The notes below the pieces were generated by a model. The model was given only the letters and a program-made list of their open reading frames with translations, did not search any database and was not told the origin of the DNA. This document shows positions 1 to 9,217 of a stretch of 64,000 nt of DNA, in pieces. A program made the translations under genes and the position numbers. Position 1 is the first letter of the stretch. Each line of letters begins with the position of its first letter. The stretch comes from an uncultured Eudoraea sp. (GTDB taxonomy: Bacteria; Bacteroidota; Bacteroidia; Flavobacteriales; Flavobacteriaceae), in contig NZ_CANLGX010000002.1 of NCBI RefSeq assembly GCF_947490415.1, positions 496,001 through 560,000 on the forward strand, written 5' to 3'.

Positions 1-463
1 GAATGTCAATATGAAAATAAATATTCCCTTTGGAGTTATCTGTATATGAAAGAAGATCCTTGATATACGCAACAGATAGAAATTGAAATTGAAAGTGTAC
101 AGGGATTGTATTAATATCAATACCTTTTAAGATCTCATTTGGTTTCAAATCTGGATGGGCCAGGGTGAAAATCAAACTCTCAACACCGCCTTTTATGGCC
201 TTTTTAGCCCTTAGATTGGCCTCGGCGCCATCTGTAACGATAATGTGCTGTCCAATTAGCCAGTCAGAACCTGTAGTAGGAGAACTTATCGGGCTTCCGT
301 CCAGATCATCGGCCATGTAAAAGGGTTTCACTTTAATGCCTTCCGGTGATTCCCATATCAGCGTTTCATTGTAATCTTCTCCTTTTAGATCTGCCTGTAT
401 TTTTTGCTTCCAGGCTTGCCTGGAAACAGACGGGAAATCAGTAAACAGTTTTTCTTTATTCAT
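1..463 (-). CDS. mutA: Methylmalonyl-CoA mutase small subunit, 3' part cut off by window edge
   Basis: The translation starts MNKEKLFTDFPSVSRQAWKQ, then a LKGEDYNETLIWESPEGIKV segment and a FYMADDLDG segment, the N-terminal pattern of the small (non-catalytic) subunit of adenosylcobalamin-dependent methylmalonyl-CoA mutase. That enzyme converts methylmalonyl-CoA to succinyl-CoA in the cytoplasm. Only about 154 codons are visible; the rest lies left of the window. The ATG at 463 overlaps the end of the DivIC-like gene by 8 bp, so the two are probably cotranscribed. The propionyl-CoA carboxylase-type genes at 1.7-5.2 kb supply its substrate. The family call is firm; the assignment as small rather than large subunit rests on the N-terminus only. 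Confidence 0.87.
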   Translation of the reverse strand, partial: MNKEKLFTDFPSVSRQAWKQKIQADLKGEDYNETLIWESPEGIKVKPFYMADDLDGSPISSPTTGSDWLIGQHIIVTDGAEANLRAKKAIKGGVESLIFTLAHPDLKPNEILKGIDINTIPVHFQFQFLSVAYIKDLLSYTDNSKGNIYFHIDI

Positions 464-788
464 TTCCTTTTTGTTTTGTACTATCCTCGTACTCAATCAA
501 ATAAATTTCCTCGTTCTTTTTTTTAAGATAATAGTTTTCCCGAGCAAATTTTTCCAATTCTTTGGGATCCGAGAGTTGTTCAATAATTTTTTTATCCTTG
601 GCTATTTCTTCTTTCAGGAATTCCTGTGTCTTTTCCAATTTTTTGATTTCCTTTCTCAATTCCATATGAATAAGTAAGGAGTTTGTGTCAAAAAAAGCCA
701 TCCATATCACAAAGGCGGTTAACACCAGTACATAGATATTTGTAAGTATACCAAACCATTTTTTATCTCTGATAGCTTTTAAACCCAT
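456..788 (-). CDS. Septum formation initiator (DivIC/FtsB-like)
   Basis: A 110-residue protein with a short cytoplasmic start, one membrane helix at about residues 12-32 (GILTNIYVLVLTAFVIWMAF), then a charged coiled coil at about 40-75 and a conserved FARENYYLKKKNEEIY-type segment. This is the architecture of FtsB/DivIC, the bitopic divisome protein that joins FtsL and FtsQ at the septum. It starts one base inside the stop of udk (TAATG junction) and overlaps mutA by 8 bp, giving a compact udk-divIC-mutA unit. I do not assign a symbol because FtsB and DivIC cannot be told apart at this level. Confidence 0.85.
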   Translation of the reverse strand: MGLKAIRDKKWFGILTNIYVLVLTAFVIWMAFFDTNSLLIHMELRKEIKKLEKTQEFLKEEIAKDKKIIEQLSDPKELEKFARENYYLKKKNEEIYLIEYEDSTKQKGNE

Positions 789-1396
789 TAGCTTAATTTT
801 TCATTAATGATAGTGCGCACAATATCTACGGCTACCGTATTGTATTTATTATTAGGAATAATTATGTCTGCGTATTCCTTGGTAGGTTCTATGAATTGAT
901 CATGCATAGGTTTCAAAGTGGTCTGATACCTGTTTAAAACTTCCGACAAATCTCTTCCTCTTTCATTTATATCCCGTTTGAGTCTCCTTATGAGTCGTTC
1001 ATCAGAATCGGCATGAACAAAAATCTTGATATCAAACATTTCCCTGATAAGTGGGTTTGTCATGATCAAAATTCCCTCAATGATCATTACTTTTCTCGGG
1101 TGCGTTCTTATCGTATCTTTAGTTCTATTGTGTTTTGGGAAGGAGTATACTGGTTGATCAATGGGTTCTCCACGACGTAATTGGTTAAGATGTTCTGCCA
1201 AAAGCTCAAAGTCAATTGCCCTGGGATGGTCAAAATTAATTTTTGAACGCTCATCAAAACTCAGGTTCGACAGGTCATTATAATAGGAATCCTGTGATAT
1301 TAAACCAACTTCTTCATTTGGAAGTTCGTTAATAATTTGATTAACAACTGTGGTTTTACCGCATCCTGTTCCTCCCGCAATTCCTATTATTAACAT
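788..1396 (-). CDS. udk: Uridine kinase
   Basis: A 202-residue cytoplasmic kinase that phosphorylates uridine and cytidine in pyrimidine salvage. The Walker A motif GGTGCGKTT lies at residues 8-16, followed by ISQDSYYNDL and by NFDHPRAIDF, the uridine kinase substrate-binding signature. The RTHPRKVMIIEGILI segment matches the family, and the length is typical. It is the first gene of a minus-strand unit with the DivIC-like gene and mutA. A TAnnTTTG element lies about 18 bp upstream of the start codon. Confidence 0.95.
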   Translation of the reverse strand: MLIIGIAGGTGCGKTTVVNQIINELPNEEVGLISQDSYYNDLSNLSFDERSKINFDHPRAIDFELLAEHLNQLRRGEPIDQPVYSFPKHNRTKDTIRTHPRKVMIIEGILIMTNPLIREMFDIKIFVHADSDERLIRRLKRDINERGRDLSEVLNRYQTTLKPMHDQFIEPTKEYADIIIPNNKYNTVAVDIVRTIINEKLS

Positions 1397-1747
1397 ATTG
1401 GTTCAATTTGTATCAAAAATACAGATTTGGGATGATATTTATCCAGACAATCGTCTTCCATTTCTAACAGCATAATTAAAGCAACAAATTTGTTCATTAC
1501 ATGATAATTTTCATGTGCAGCTTAATAATTTAGGGATAATTTTGTGAAAATGAAATGATAAGTTGATCAGAATTGAGATAATTAAGACATTTATTATGGA
1601 AAAAAGTATTGAGCTTTGGCAATTCACATTTATTACCAAAATTCACCTAAAATAATTGCCATTTAATTCTGATAGGAATCATAAAATTTTATATAACTTA
1701 AAGGTCTTTCTAAAAAATTATTTTAACCAGATTTAATTAAAACATCT
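1397..1747. other. Divergent intergenic region between udk and the biotin carrier gene
   Basis: 351 bp of AT-rich DNA between two divergent transcription units. No ORF or RNA gene was seen. It contains a TATTTTTG element close to udk on the minus strand and a TAATTTTG element at 1537-1544 on the plus strand, about 200 bp from the carboxylase genes. Neither has a convincing upstream TTG partner. Confidence 0.5.
1414..1421 (-). promoter_or_regulatory. Candidate -7 element for udk
   Basis: TATTTTTG on the minus strand fits the Bacteroidota -7 consensus TAnnTTTG and sits about 18 bp upstream of the udk start codon. No TTG is at the expected -33 spacing, so this is tentative. Confidence 0.35.
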
Positions 1748-2233
1748 ATGAAAAATTGGTTTAAGGTTGTCGTAGACGGTAATCATGAGTTTAAGATAAC
1801 CAGTGATGACATCCTGGAAATAGATGCCTTACAAACTTCACCCAATTCGTATCATATCTTAAAGCAAAATAAATCCTTTGCAGCCGAGATTACCAAAAAG
1901 GATTTTTATCGTAAAAATTATGGGGTTAATATTAACAACAGTTCTTATGCAGTTGTTATTTCTGATGGTCTGGACCTTTTGATTAGCGAAATGGGTTTTG
2001 CACTTTCTTCTGCTAAAGATATTGATTCTATTTCAGCTCCGATGCCAGGTCTTATATTAGAGATACATGTTCAAACAGGACAGGAGGTTAATGAAGATGA
2101 TCCTTTATTGATACTTGAGGCAATGAAAATGGAAAATGTAATTACCTCCCCAAGGGATGGGATTATTAAAAGTATTACTGTAAAGAAAGGTGAAACAGTT
2201 GATAAAAATCAATTATTGATTGAATTTGAATAA
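1748..2233 (+). CDS. Biotin carboxyl carrier protein of an acyl-CoA carboxylase
   Basis: A 161-residue protein whose C-terminal 70 residues form a biotinyl domain: SAPMPGLILEIHV at about 97-109 and the biotin attachment motif EAMKMEN with the target lysine at residue 127. The first 90 residues are the less conserved extension common in Bacteroidota carrier subunits. Biotin on Lys127 would shuttle carboxyl groups between the biotin carboxylase and carboxyltransferase encoded immediately downstream. It is the first gene of a three-gene plus-strand operon. Given mutA nearby, propionyl-CoA is the likeliest substrate; this is inference from context. Confidence 0.9.
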   Translation: MKNWFKVVVDGNHEFKITSDDILEIDALQTSPNSYHILKQNKSFAAEITKKDFYRKNYGVNINNSSYAVVISDGLDLLISEMGFALSSAKDIDSISAPMPGLILEIHVQTGQEVNEDDPLLILEAMKMENVITSPRDGIIKSITVKKGETVDKNQLLIEFE

Positions 2234-2243
2234 GAAATCATTT

Positions 2244-3686
2244 ATGAAAAAAATATTAATTGCAAACAGAGGGGAAATTGCTATCAGGGTAATGCAAACT
2301 GCTCAAAAGATGGGGATTAAAACCGTGGCTGTCTATTCCAAGGCAGACAGGAATGCACCCCATGTAAAGTTTGCCGATGAGGCGGTCTGCATAGGCGAAG
2401 CCCCTTCAAATCAGTCATATTTGTTGGGATCAAAGATTATTGAAGTAGCCAAAAAACTTAATGTAGACGGGATTCATCCCGGATATGGGTTTTTAAGTGA
2501 AAATGCTGATTTTGCGGAAGAAGTAGAAAGAAATAATATCATATTTATAGGTCCAAAATCAAAAGCTATTCGCGTAATGGGTAGTAAACTGGCCGCCAAG
2601 GAAGCTGTTAAGAATTACGATATTCCCATGGTTCCCGGGATCGATGAGGCTATTACTGATATAAAGAAAGCTAAGGAAATTGCTAAAGAAATTGGTTTCC
2701 CTATTTTAATAAAAGCTTCCGCTGGCGGAGGTGGAAAAGGAATGAGGGTGGTTGAGGAAGAAAAGGAATTAGAATCGCAGATGAACAGGGCAATTAGCGA
2801 AGCCACATCGGCATTTGGTGATGGTTCAGTGTTTATTGAAAAATATGTGACCTCTCCAAGACATATAGAGATTCAGGTCATGGCAGACAGCCATGGGAAT
2901 ATCCTTTATTTTTTTGAACGTGAATGCAGCATTCAAAGAAGGCACCAAAAAGTAGTTGAAGAGGCACCTTCTTCTGTTCTTACACCGGAGTTAAGAAAAG
3001 AAATGGGTATTGCAGCAACCAAGGTTGCAAAAGCATGTGATTATCTGGGTGCGGGGACAGTGGAATTCCTGATGGATGCTGAGCATAAATTTTATTTCCT
3101 GGAAATGAATACCAGGCTTCAGGTTGAACACCCGGTTACAGAATTGATCACCGGGGTGGATCTTGTAGAGCTTCAGATTAAAATCGCAAGGGGAGAAGCA
3201 ATGAACATTAAACAGGAGGATCTCCATATCAATGGCCACGCTTTAGAACTAAGGGTTTATGCCGAAGACCCGCTTAATGATTTCTTGCCAAGCGTGGGTA
3301 CTTTAGAAACCTATAAATTACCCACAGGAAAAGGTGTACGTGTGGATAATGGTTTTGAAGAAGGAATGGATGTTCCAATCTATTATGATCCAATGTTATC
3401 AAAATTAATCTCATATGGCAAGGACAGAGATGAAGCTATTCAAATCATGCTTAAGGCCATAGAGGATTATCAAATAGAAGGAGTCCAGACCACGCTGCCT
3501 TTTGGTAAATTCGTTTTTGAACATGAGGCTTTCAGATCTGGGAATTTTGACACTCATTTTGTTAAAAACTATTATTCTCCGGATGTGCTAAATAAGAAAG
3601 CGAAAGAAGAAGCCAGAATTGCTGCAGTACTAGCAGTTAAACAATATTTGAAAGATCAGAAAATCTTAAGAATACCAACAAACTAA
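2244..3686 (+). CDS. Biotin carboxylase subunit of an acyl-CoA (probably propionyl-CoA) carboxylase
   Basis: An ATP-grasp biotin carboxylase of 480 residues. It opens MKKILIANRGEIAIRVMQ, has the glycine-rich ATP loop SAGGGGKGM, the ERECSIQRRHQKVVEEAPS segment and the catalytic EMNTRLQVEHPVTE motif. It uses ATP and bicarbonate to carboxylate biotin on the upstream carrier protein. An in-frame ATG exists 24 bp earlier (2220) but would overlap the carrier gene, and the family N-terminus begins at 2244, so that start is chosen. The gene is 10 bp after the carrier and 3 bp before the carboxyltransferase. Confidence 0.92.
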   Translation: MKKILIANRGEIAIRVMQTAQKMGIKTVAVYSKADRNAPHVKFADEAVCIGEAPSNQSYLLGSKIIEVAKKLNVDGIHPGYGFLSENADFAEEVERNNIIFIGPKSKAIRVMGSKLAAKEAVKNYDIPMVPGIDEAITDIKKAKEIAKEIGFPILIKASAGGGGKGMRVVEEEKELESQMNRAISEATSAFGDGSVFIEKYVTSPRHIEIQVMADSHGNILYFFERECSIQRRHQKVVEEAPSSVLTPELRKEMGIAATKVAKACDYLGAGTVEFLMDAEHKFYFLEMNTRLQVEHPVTELITGVDLVELQIKIARGEAMNIKQEDLHINGHALELRVYAEDPLNDFLPSVGTLETYKLPTGKGVRVDNGFEEGMDVPIYYDPMLSKLISYGKDRDEAIQIMLKAIEDYQIEGVQTTLPFGKFVFEHEAFRSGNFDTHFVKNYYSPDVLNKKAKEEARIAAVLAVKQYLKDQKILRIPTN

Positions 3687-3689
3687 TAT

Positions 3690-5231
3690 ATGGACCTTAA
3701 TTTAGAAAAATTAAAAGAAAGAATATCCCTTGCGCATATGGGTGGGGGACAAAAACGAATAGATAAACAGCACCAGAAGCAAAAACTAACTGCGCGTGAA
3801 AGGGTAAATTATTTATTGGACGAAGGTTCATTTGAAGAGATGGGTATTTTGGTAACCCACCGTGCGACCGACTTTGGGATGGATAAAGAAATTTACTTTG
3901 GTGATGGGGTGGTAACCGGATATGGAACCATTAATGGTCGTTTGGTCTATGTATATGCCCAGGATTTTACTGTATTTGGAGGTGCCTTATCTGAAACTCA
4001 TGCAGAGAAAATTTGTAAAGTAATGGATCTGGCCATGAAGGTTGGCGCTCCTGTTATTGGTTTAAACGATTCGGGAGGTGCCCGGATACAGGAAGGGGTG
4101 AAATCTTTAGGGGGATATGCCGATATTTTTTATAGAAATGTTCAGGCTTCCGGAGTTATACCACAGATCTCAGCCATTATGGGTCCTTGTGCCGGAGGCG
4201 CAGTTTATTCACCGGCTATGACAGATTTTACCATAATGGTGGAGCAAACCAGTTATATGTTCGTAACAGGACCAAACGTGGTAAAGACCGTTACTAATGA
4301 AGAAGTTACTTCAGAGGAACTGGGTGGTGCAAGTACGCACTCCACTAAATCCGGGGTTGCACATAAAACCTCTGCTAATGACGTGATTTGTCTGGAAGAT
4401 GTTAAAAAATTGCTGAGTTATCTGCCCCAGAGCAACAGGGAGAAACCAGCTTCTTTACCTTATGAGTTGGGTGATGAGGTACGCGATGAACTTTCGGATA
4501 TTATTCCTGATAATACGAATAAGCCATATGATATGCATAATGTCATTAATGGTATTATTGACGAAGAATCCTTTTATGAGATTCATAAAGATTATGCCGA
4601 AAACATTATTGTAGGCTTTGCCAGGCTGGCTGGCAGAAGTATAGGTATAATTGCCAATCAGCCAATGTTTCTTGCCGGGGTTTTGGACGTAAATAGTTCA
4701 GTGAAAGCAGCCAGATTTGTGAGATTTTGTGATAGTTTCAATATTCCTTTATTGGTATTGGAAGATGTACCAGGATTTTTACCAGGTACGGATCAGGAAT
4801 GGAATGGTATTATTGTGCATGGTGCTAAACTGCTTTATGCCTTTAGTGAAGCCACTGTTCCCAGGGTAACCGTTATTACCAGGAAGGCTTATGGCGGAGC
4901 TTATGACGTAATGAATTCCAAACATATTGGTGCAGATTTTAACTTTGCCTGGCCTTCAGCAGAAATCGCTGTGATGGGTGCAAAAGGGGCGAGTGAGATT
5001 ATTTTCAGGAAAGAAATCATGATTGCAAAGGACCCGGCAAAGAAGCTGGCAGAGAAAGAAACAGAGTATGCCGAAAAATTCGCAAATCCATTCAGGGCAG
5101 CCAGAAGAGGTTTTATTGATGAAGTGATCTTACCAAAAAGTACCAGGAGAAAACTAATCAAGGCTTTTAGCATGCTTGAGAATAAGGAAGTATCTGCCCC
5201 AAAACGAAAACATGGAAATATTCCGTTATAA
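3690..5231 (+). CDS. pccB: Acyl-CoA carboxylase carboxyltransferase (propionyl-CoA carboxylase beta type)
   Basis: A 513-residue crotonase-fold carboxyltransferase. It has the [19 protein letters not shown]-terminal signature, the oxyanion-hole glycines in [12 protein letters not shown] and [12 protein letters not shown], and the C-terminal partner motif [12 protein letters not shown] with [11 protein letters not shown]. It transfers the carboxyl group from biotin to acyl-CoA in the cytoplasm. Proximity to methylmalonyl-CoA mutase supports propionyl-CoA to methylmalonyl-CoA to succinyl-CoA flux. It is the last gene of the carboxylase operon and converges on anmK with 26 bp between them; no hairpin terminator was seen there. 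Confidence 0.9.
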   Translation: MDLNLEKLKERISLAHMGGGQKRIDKQHQKQKLTARERVNYLLDEGSFEEMGILVTHRATDFGMDKEIYFGDGVVTGYGTINGRLVYVYAQDFTVFGGALSETHAEKICKVMDLAMKVGAPVIGLNDSGGARIQEGVKSLGGYADIFYRNVQASGVIPQISAIMGPCAGGAVYSPAMTDFTIMVEQTSYMFVTGPNVVKTVTNEEVTSEELGGASTHSTKSGVAHKTSANDVICLEDVKKLLSYLPQSNREKPASLPYELGDEVRDELSDIIPDNTNKPYDMHNVINGIIDEESFYEIHKDYAENIIVGFARLAGRSIGIIANQPMFLAGVLDVNSSVKAARFVRFCDSFNIPLLVLEDVPGFLPGTDQEWNGIIVHGAKLLYAFSEATVPRVTVITRKAYGGAYDVMNSKHIGADFNFAWPSAEIAVMGAKGASEIIFRKEIMIAKDPAKKLAEKETEYAEKFANPFRAARRGFIDEVILPKSTRRKLIKAFSMLENKEVSAPKRKHGNIPL

Positions 5232-5257
5232 TATTTAAAAAGAGTTCTAATTATAAG

Positions 5258-6334
5258 TTAAGCAGGTAAATATATTACTCCGCTTGACGAATCCTTAGAA
5301 GCTCCTGTAACTGTTTTAAGCACATTAATTTCCTGCTCAACGCGCAGTATCCCCATTAATGCAAAGATCAATGCTTCCTTGTATTCTATTAATTTCTTTG
5401 ATGGAATAACAAGACTTACCGCTGGCGCCAATTTTAACTGTAGTAGTTCCATCATAAACTGGTTTAGAGCACCGCCTCCTGTGACAAAAAGAGTACTTTG
5501 ATCTTTGTTTGCATACATTTTTATTTGCATAGCAACCTGCTCACAGATATGATGCACTGCTGTATGTAATAAGTTTTCTGTGGTATCCTCCGCAGCATTT
5601 ATTACAGGCAAAACCTTTTCTACGAACCATTCGTATCCGGTAGATTTTGGAAAAGGCAACTTGTAATATGATAGCTCATTTAATTGTTCCAGCATAGTAT
5701 TGTTAATACTACCCTTGCTGGCCAGCATACCATTATTATCATAAGAAAGTCCAATTTTTTGTGTTATGTGGTTTAATATCATGTTTGCCAATCCAATATC
5801 ATAGGCTATGCGCTTCCCCTCGTATTCAAACGATACATTGGCGATTCCACCCAGATTCAGGCAAAAATCATAATTGCCAAAAAAAAGCAGATCTCCAATA
5901 GGTACCAGAGGAGCCCCTTCTCCACCTAGCGAAACATCATTGGATCTAAAATCGCAGACAACTTTATGCCTGCTGACGTTTGCAAGATGTTGTCCGGATC
6001 CAATCTGAAATGTTAACCCCTGTTCCGGTTGGTGGTGTGTTGTATGGCCATGACTGGATATAATGTCTACTTCAAGATCTTTTTCTTCAATAAACTCTCT
6101 GGCCTGCTGCCCTAACCAGCTTCCGTAAGTGTTATGTAATATTAATAATTCATCTGCCGGCAGATCTATTGAATTTTGCAAACTACTGCGCATATCGGCA
6201 TCATAGCTGATGGCTCGCGTTTCCTTAATTTCAAATTTCCATCGATCAAGTTTCTTCCAGATATGACAATAAGCCAGATCGAGTCCGTCCAGAGAGGTGC
6301 CTGACATCAGGCCCAAAACTTTGTGAATTTTCAT
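5258..6334 (-). CDS. anmK: Anhydro-N-acetylmuramic acid kinase
   Basis: A 358-residue sugar kinase of the ASKHA fold. The start GLMSGTSLDGLDLAYCH and the internal GGEGAPLVPIGDLLFF and LNLGGIANVSF motifs are diagnostic of AnmK. It opens and phosphorylates 1,6-anhydro-MurNAc from cell-wall turnover to give MurNAc-6-phosphate, the substrate of MurQ encoded at 13.7 kb. Its start overlaps the nagZ stop by 4 bp (ATGA), so translation is coupled. It is the distal gene of the nagB-GHL10-ampG-nagZ-anmK minus-strand run. Confidence 0.94.
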   Translation of the reverse strand: MKIHKVLGLMSGTSLDGLDLAYCHIWKKLDRWKFEIKETRAISYDADMRSSLQNSIDLPADELLILHNTYGSWLGQQAREFIEEKDLEVDIISSHGHTTHHQPEQGLTFQIGSGQHLANVSRHKVVCDFRSNDVSLGGEGAPLVPIGDLLFFGNYDFCLNLGGIANVSFEYEGKRIAYDIGLANMILNHITQKIGLSYDNNGMLASKGSINNTMLEQLNELSYYKLPFPKSTGYEWFVEKVLPVINAAEDTTENLLHTAVHHICEQVAMQIKMYANKDQSTLFVTGGGALNQFMMELLQLKLAPAVSLVIPSKKLIEYKEALIFALMGILRVEQEINVLKTVTGASKDSSSGVIYLPA

Positions 6335-7929
6335 GATATTATTTCATCAAGAGTTATCGGTAAGCTACCATTAGCTATTACCTTTCCTAAAAAGTGTTGT
6401 GCCGCATTCTGCTGAAAAACTTCAAAATTTTGATATGCCAGCACTACGGCCATTGCTTTTTTTATTTGAAGAAGGTTTAAAACATAAGGATTTCCAAATA
6501 GATATAAAATAACGTTTTTTGTTTCAATTATTTCTTTTAGGAACCTTAAATGCTCTTCAGAAATACCAAAATTGTTTTGGGGTTTTACCATTGGAGGATA
6601 CAACGCAATCAAGACATTTTGAATATCGGACACTTTTTTCCTGATAAATTCTGTTTTATACTCAGTGGTGGAAAAACAATCAAATTCAATATCCTTTTTT
6701 ATAAATTGAAAAAAAGAATTATTGTTCTCATAAGCTATTTCAATGCCAGTAAACTTATTAATCGCAAATGAGTTTATATCCTTTGGCGAACCCTTAAGCA
6801 GGGTAAGACTGTGTTGAGCAAGCCTTAGATTTAGTGCAACCGGGTCTGATAATCCCAGCTCTGAATTTTTCGTTGCTTTGTTGATCGCCTTTTCCTTTAG
6901 TTTCCAAATTCTTTCAAAGCTCAATTCAATTTGTTCTTCTGCTGCATTTTGTAAAATGGTCTCTATACCCTCAGCAACATGCTCAGCGAAACATAAAACA
7001 TCATTACCGGCATCAAACGCTACCCATTCTAACTCGCCTTTTGTTGGGAACATTTTGGAAACAGCATGCATATTCAATGCATCGGATACCACTAACCCCT
7101 GAAATCCCATTTCCTCTCGTAAGACCCCTTTAATTATTTTCTTTGAAATGGAAGAAGGTTCCATTGAGCCATCAGCGAGGCTGGGTACAGCAAGATGCCC
7201 GACCATAATAGATTCGATCCCGTTTTGTATTAGGTGATTAAAAGTAAACAGCTCGTTCTCAAAAAGCTCCTCTTTGGATTTGTTGATCACGGGCAGGCCC
7301 AGATGAGAATCTGTAGCTGTATCCCCATGCCCCGGAAAGTGTTTAGCGCTGGTAAGGATACCTTCACTTTGCAGCCCTTTAGCTAAAGCGAGAGATTTTC
7401 GGGCAACATTAAATTTATCATTTCCAAATGATCTATACCCTATCACTGGATTTTCGGGATTACTATTAATGTCGGCTACAGGGGTAAAATTCCAATGTAT
7501 TCCTGCCTGCTTGCAGTCAATGGCGATATTTCTGCCAACTTCTGTAATATCTTCGTCATTGTCATTTATTGCACCCAGAGTTATGGCATATGGGTATTGG
7601 GGCGTGTTTTCGACTCGCATCGCCAATCCCCATTCAGCATCAATACTAATTAATAAGGGGTATTTGGCAACTTCCTGGTAACGTCTAATAAGGTTTTTCA
7701 GAACGTCATAACTATTCTTATTGTAAACTACCTTTTTCTTCCCTTCATAATTAGTTGCGGCACTAGCCCTGGAATGAAAAAAACAAAGCCCTCCAATATG
7801 GTGTTTTGCTATTAAATCTTGTAGCTTTACTATTTCTTCTTCGCTGTCATTGATAAATGCGGCAGGCATAAAAAGCTGACCAACTTTTTCCTTTAGCGTG
7901 AGTGTTTTTTTAGCTGTTGGATAGTCCAT
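6331..7929 (-). CDS. nagZ: GH3 beta-N-acetylglucosaminidase (NagZ-type) with C-terminal extension
   Basis: A glycoside hydrolase family 3 enzyme with the NagZ-specific His-Asp dyad loop SAKHFPGHGDTATDSHLGLP and the nucleophile segment VVSDALNMHA. It removes GlcNAc from anhydromuropeptides. At 532 residues it is much longer than the single-domain enzyme of enteric bacteria (about 340), the extra C-terminal 180 residues being a GH3 C-terminal-like domain. An upstream in-frame ATG at 7965 would overlap the permease by 32 bp; the ATG at 7929 has GGAGG 9 bases ahead and is preferred. It lies between anmK and the permease and shares their recycling role. No clear lipoprotein signal is visible. Confidence 0.87.
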   Translation of the reverse strand: MDYPTAKKTLTLKEKVGQLFMPAAFINDSEEEIVKLQDLIAKHHIGGLCFFHSRASAATNYEGKKKVVYNKNSYDVLKNLIRRYQEVAKYPLLISIDAEWGLAMRVENTPQYPYAITLGAINDNDEDITEVGRNIAIDCKQAGIHWNFTPVADINSNPENPVIGYRSFGNDKFNVARKSLALAKGLQSEGILTSAKHFPGHGDTATDSHLGLPVINKSKEELFENELFTFNHLIQNGIESIMVGHLAVPSLADGSMEPSSISKKIIKGVLREEMGFQGLVVSDALNMHAVSKMFPTKGELEWVAFDAGNDVLCFAEHVAEGIETILQNAAEEQIELSFERIWKLKEKAINKATKNSELGLSDPVALNLRLAQHSLTLLKGSPKDINSFAINKFTGIEIAYENNNSFFQFIKKDIEFDCFSTTEYKTEFIRKKVSDIQNVLIALYPPMVKPQNNFGISEEHLRFLKEIIETKNVILYLFGNPYVLNLLQIKKAMAVVLAYQNFEVFQQNAAQHFLGKVIANGSLPITLDEIIS

Positions 7930-7933
7930 ATTA

Positions 7934-9208
7934 TCATGCCTCCGGACTTGCTCCTTTTTTTCCATAATCTGCTGGATATTTTAAGTATTTTAAAATGAAT
8001 ATTGCCGGAAGTGCACCTATCACCACCCATATAAAGAATCCATCATAGCCCAGCCATTCCTGAACATACCCACTAACCAGACCGGGGAGCATCATACCAA
8101 GAGCCATAAACCCTGTAGCAATTGCATAGTGTGAGGTTTTAGAGGCTCCTTCAGCGATATAAATCAGATAGACCATAAAACCAGCTATCCCAAAACCATA
8201 ACCAAACTGTTCCAAAACCACAGTGGTTATAACGGCGAACTTATTTGTAGTATTTGTTATTGCCAGGAAAGCATAAAATGCGTTGGGAATATTTATGGAA
8301 AGTACCATGGGTAACATCCATTTTTTTAGGCCGTCCTTTGAAATCAATACCCCGCCTAAAATTCCCCCAATGGTAAGCATAATAACACCTATAGTGCCAT
8401 AGATGTAACCAACCTCGGAAGTGGTATATCCCAAGCCACCTTTAGCTGTGGAATCCAGGAAAAAAGGGGCAGACATTTTCACCAATTGTGATTCTCCTAA
8501 GCGAAAGAAAAGAACAAACGCCAATGCGATACCCATGCCTTTTTTATTGAAAAATGTAGAGAACACTTCAAAAAAACCGGCAGGTTTCTGCTTCTCAATA
8601 GCTTCAGAAGATTCAAATTTTGGGGTCACAAAAAAATTGGTAAGCGTTAAACCAAACATTAATAGTGCAGCACATATCATAGTAACGGACCATGCCTTGG
8701 TATTATCTCCATAATAATTTTCTAAAAACCCGGCCAGAATAACCAAAAGCCCTTGTCCGGTAACATTGGCCAGCTTGTAGAAAGTGCTCCGAATACCAAC
8801 AAAAAAAGATTGTCTATCCTGAGTTAAACCTATCATATAATAACCGTCGGAGGCAACATCATTTGTGGCGGAGGCAAAGGCTGCCATCCAGAAACAGGCC
8901 AAAGTGGTAATAAAAAATATGTTGGTCGGAAGAAATAATCCCACTCCGAGGAGGGCCAAGGCAACCAGAAGTTGTGTAAATAAAAACCAATTTCTCTTAG
9001 TGCTTATAATGTCTATATAAGGACTCCACAGGGGTTTTATGACCCACGGAAGATATAGCCAACTGGTATACAGACCAATATCCGCATTACTTATGCCAAG
9101 TTTTTTGTACATAATAACGGATACAGTAACAACTAAAACAAAAGGGAGGCCTTGGGTAAAATAGAGCACAGGTATCCAGATCCAGGCACGTTTATTTTTT
9201 TGTATCAT
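7934..9208 (-). CDS. ampG: AmpG-like muropeptide permease (MFS)
   Basis: A 424-residue inner-membrane transporter with about 12 predicted helices. The first helix contains YFTQGLPFVLVVTVSVI and the next loop KPLWSPYIDI, the pattern of AmpG family permeases that import GlcNAc-anhydroMurNAc peptides. The intracellular loop segment ATNDVASDGYYMI also fits AmpG. It sits directly upstream of nagZ and anmK, whose substrates it would deliver, and 9 bp after the GHL10 gene. Substrate is inferred from family and neighbours. Confidence 0.85.
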   Translation of the reverse strand: MIQKNKRAWIWIPVLYFTQGLPFVLVVTVSVIMYKKLGISNADIGLYTSWLYLPWVIKPLWSPYIDIISTKRNWFLFTQLLVALALLGVGLFLPTNIFFITTLACFWMAAFASATNDVASDGYYMIGLTQDRQSFFVGIRSTFYKLANVTGQGLLVILAGFLENYYGDNTKAWSVTMICAALLMFGLTLTNFFVTPKFESSEAIEKQKPAGFFEVFSTFFNKKGMGIALAFVLFFRLGESQLVKMSAPFFLDSTAKGGLGYTTSEVGYIYGTIGVIMLTIGGILGGVLISKDGLKKWMLPMVLSINIPNAFYAFLAITNTTNKFAVITTVVLEQFGYGFGIAGFMVYLIYIAEGASKTSHYAIATGFMALGMMLPGLVSGYVQEWLGYDGFFIWVVIGALPAIFILKYLKYPADYGKKGASPEA

Positions 9209-9217
9209 GTTGGTTAT

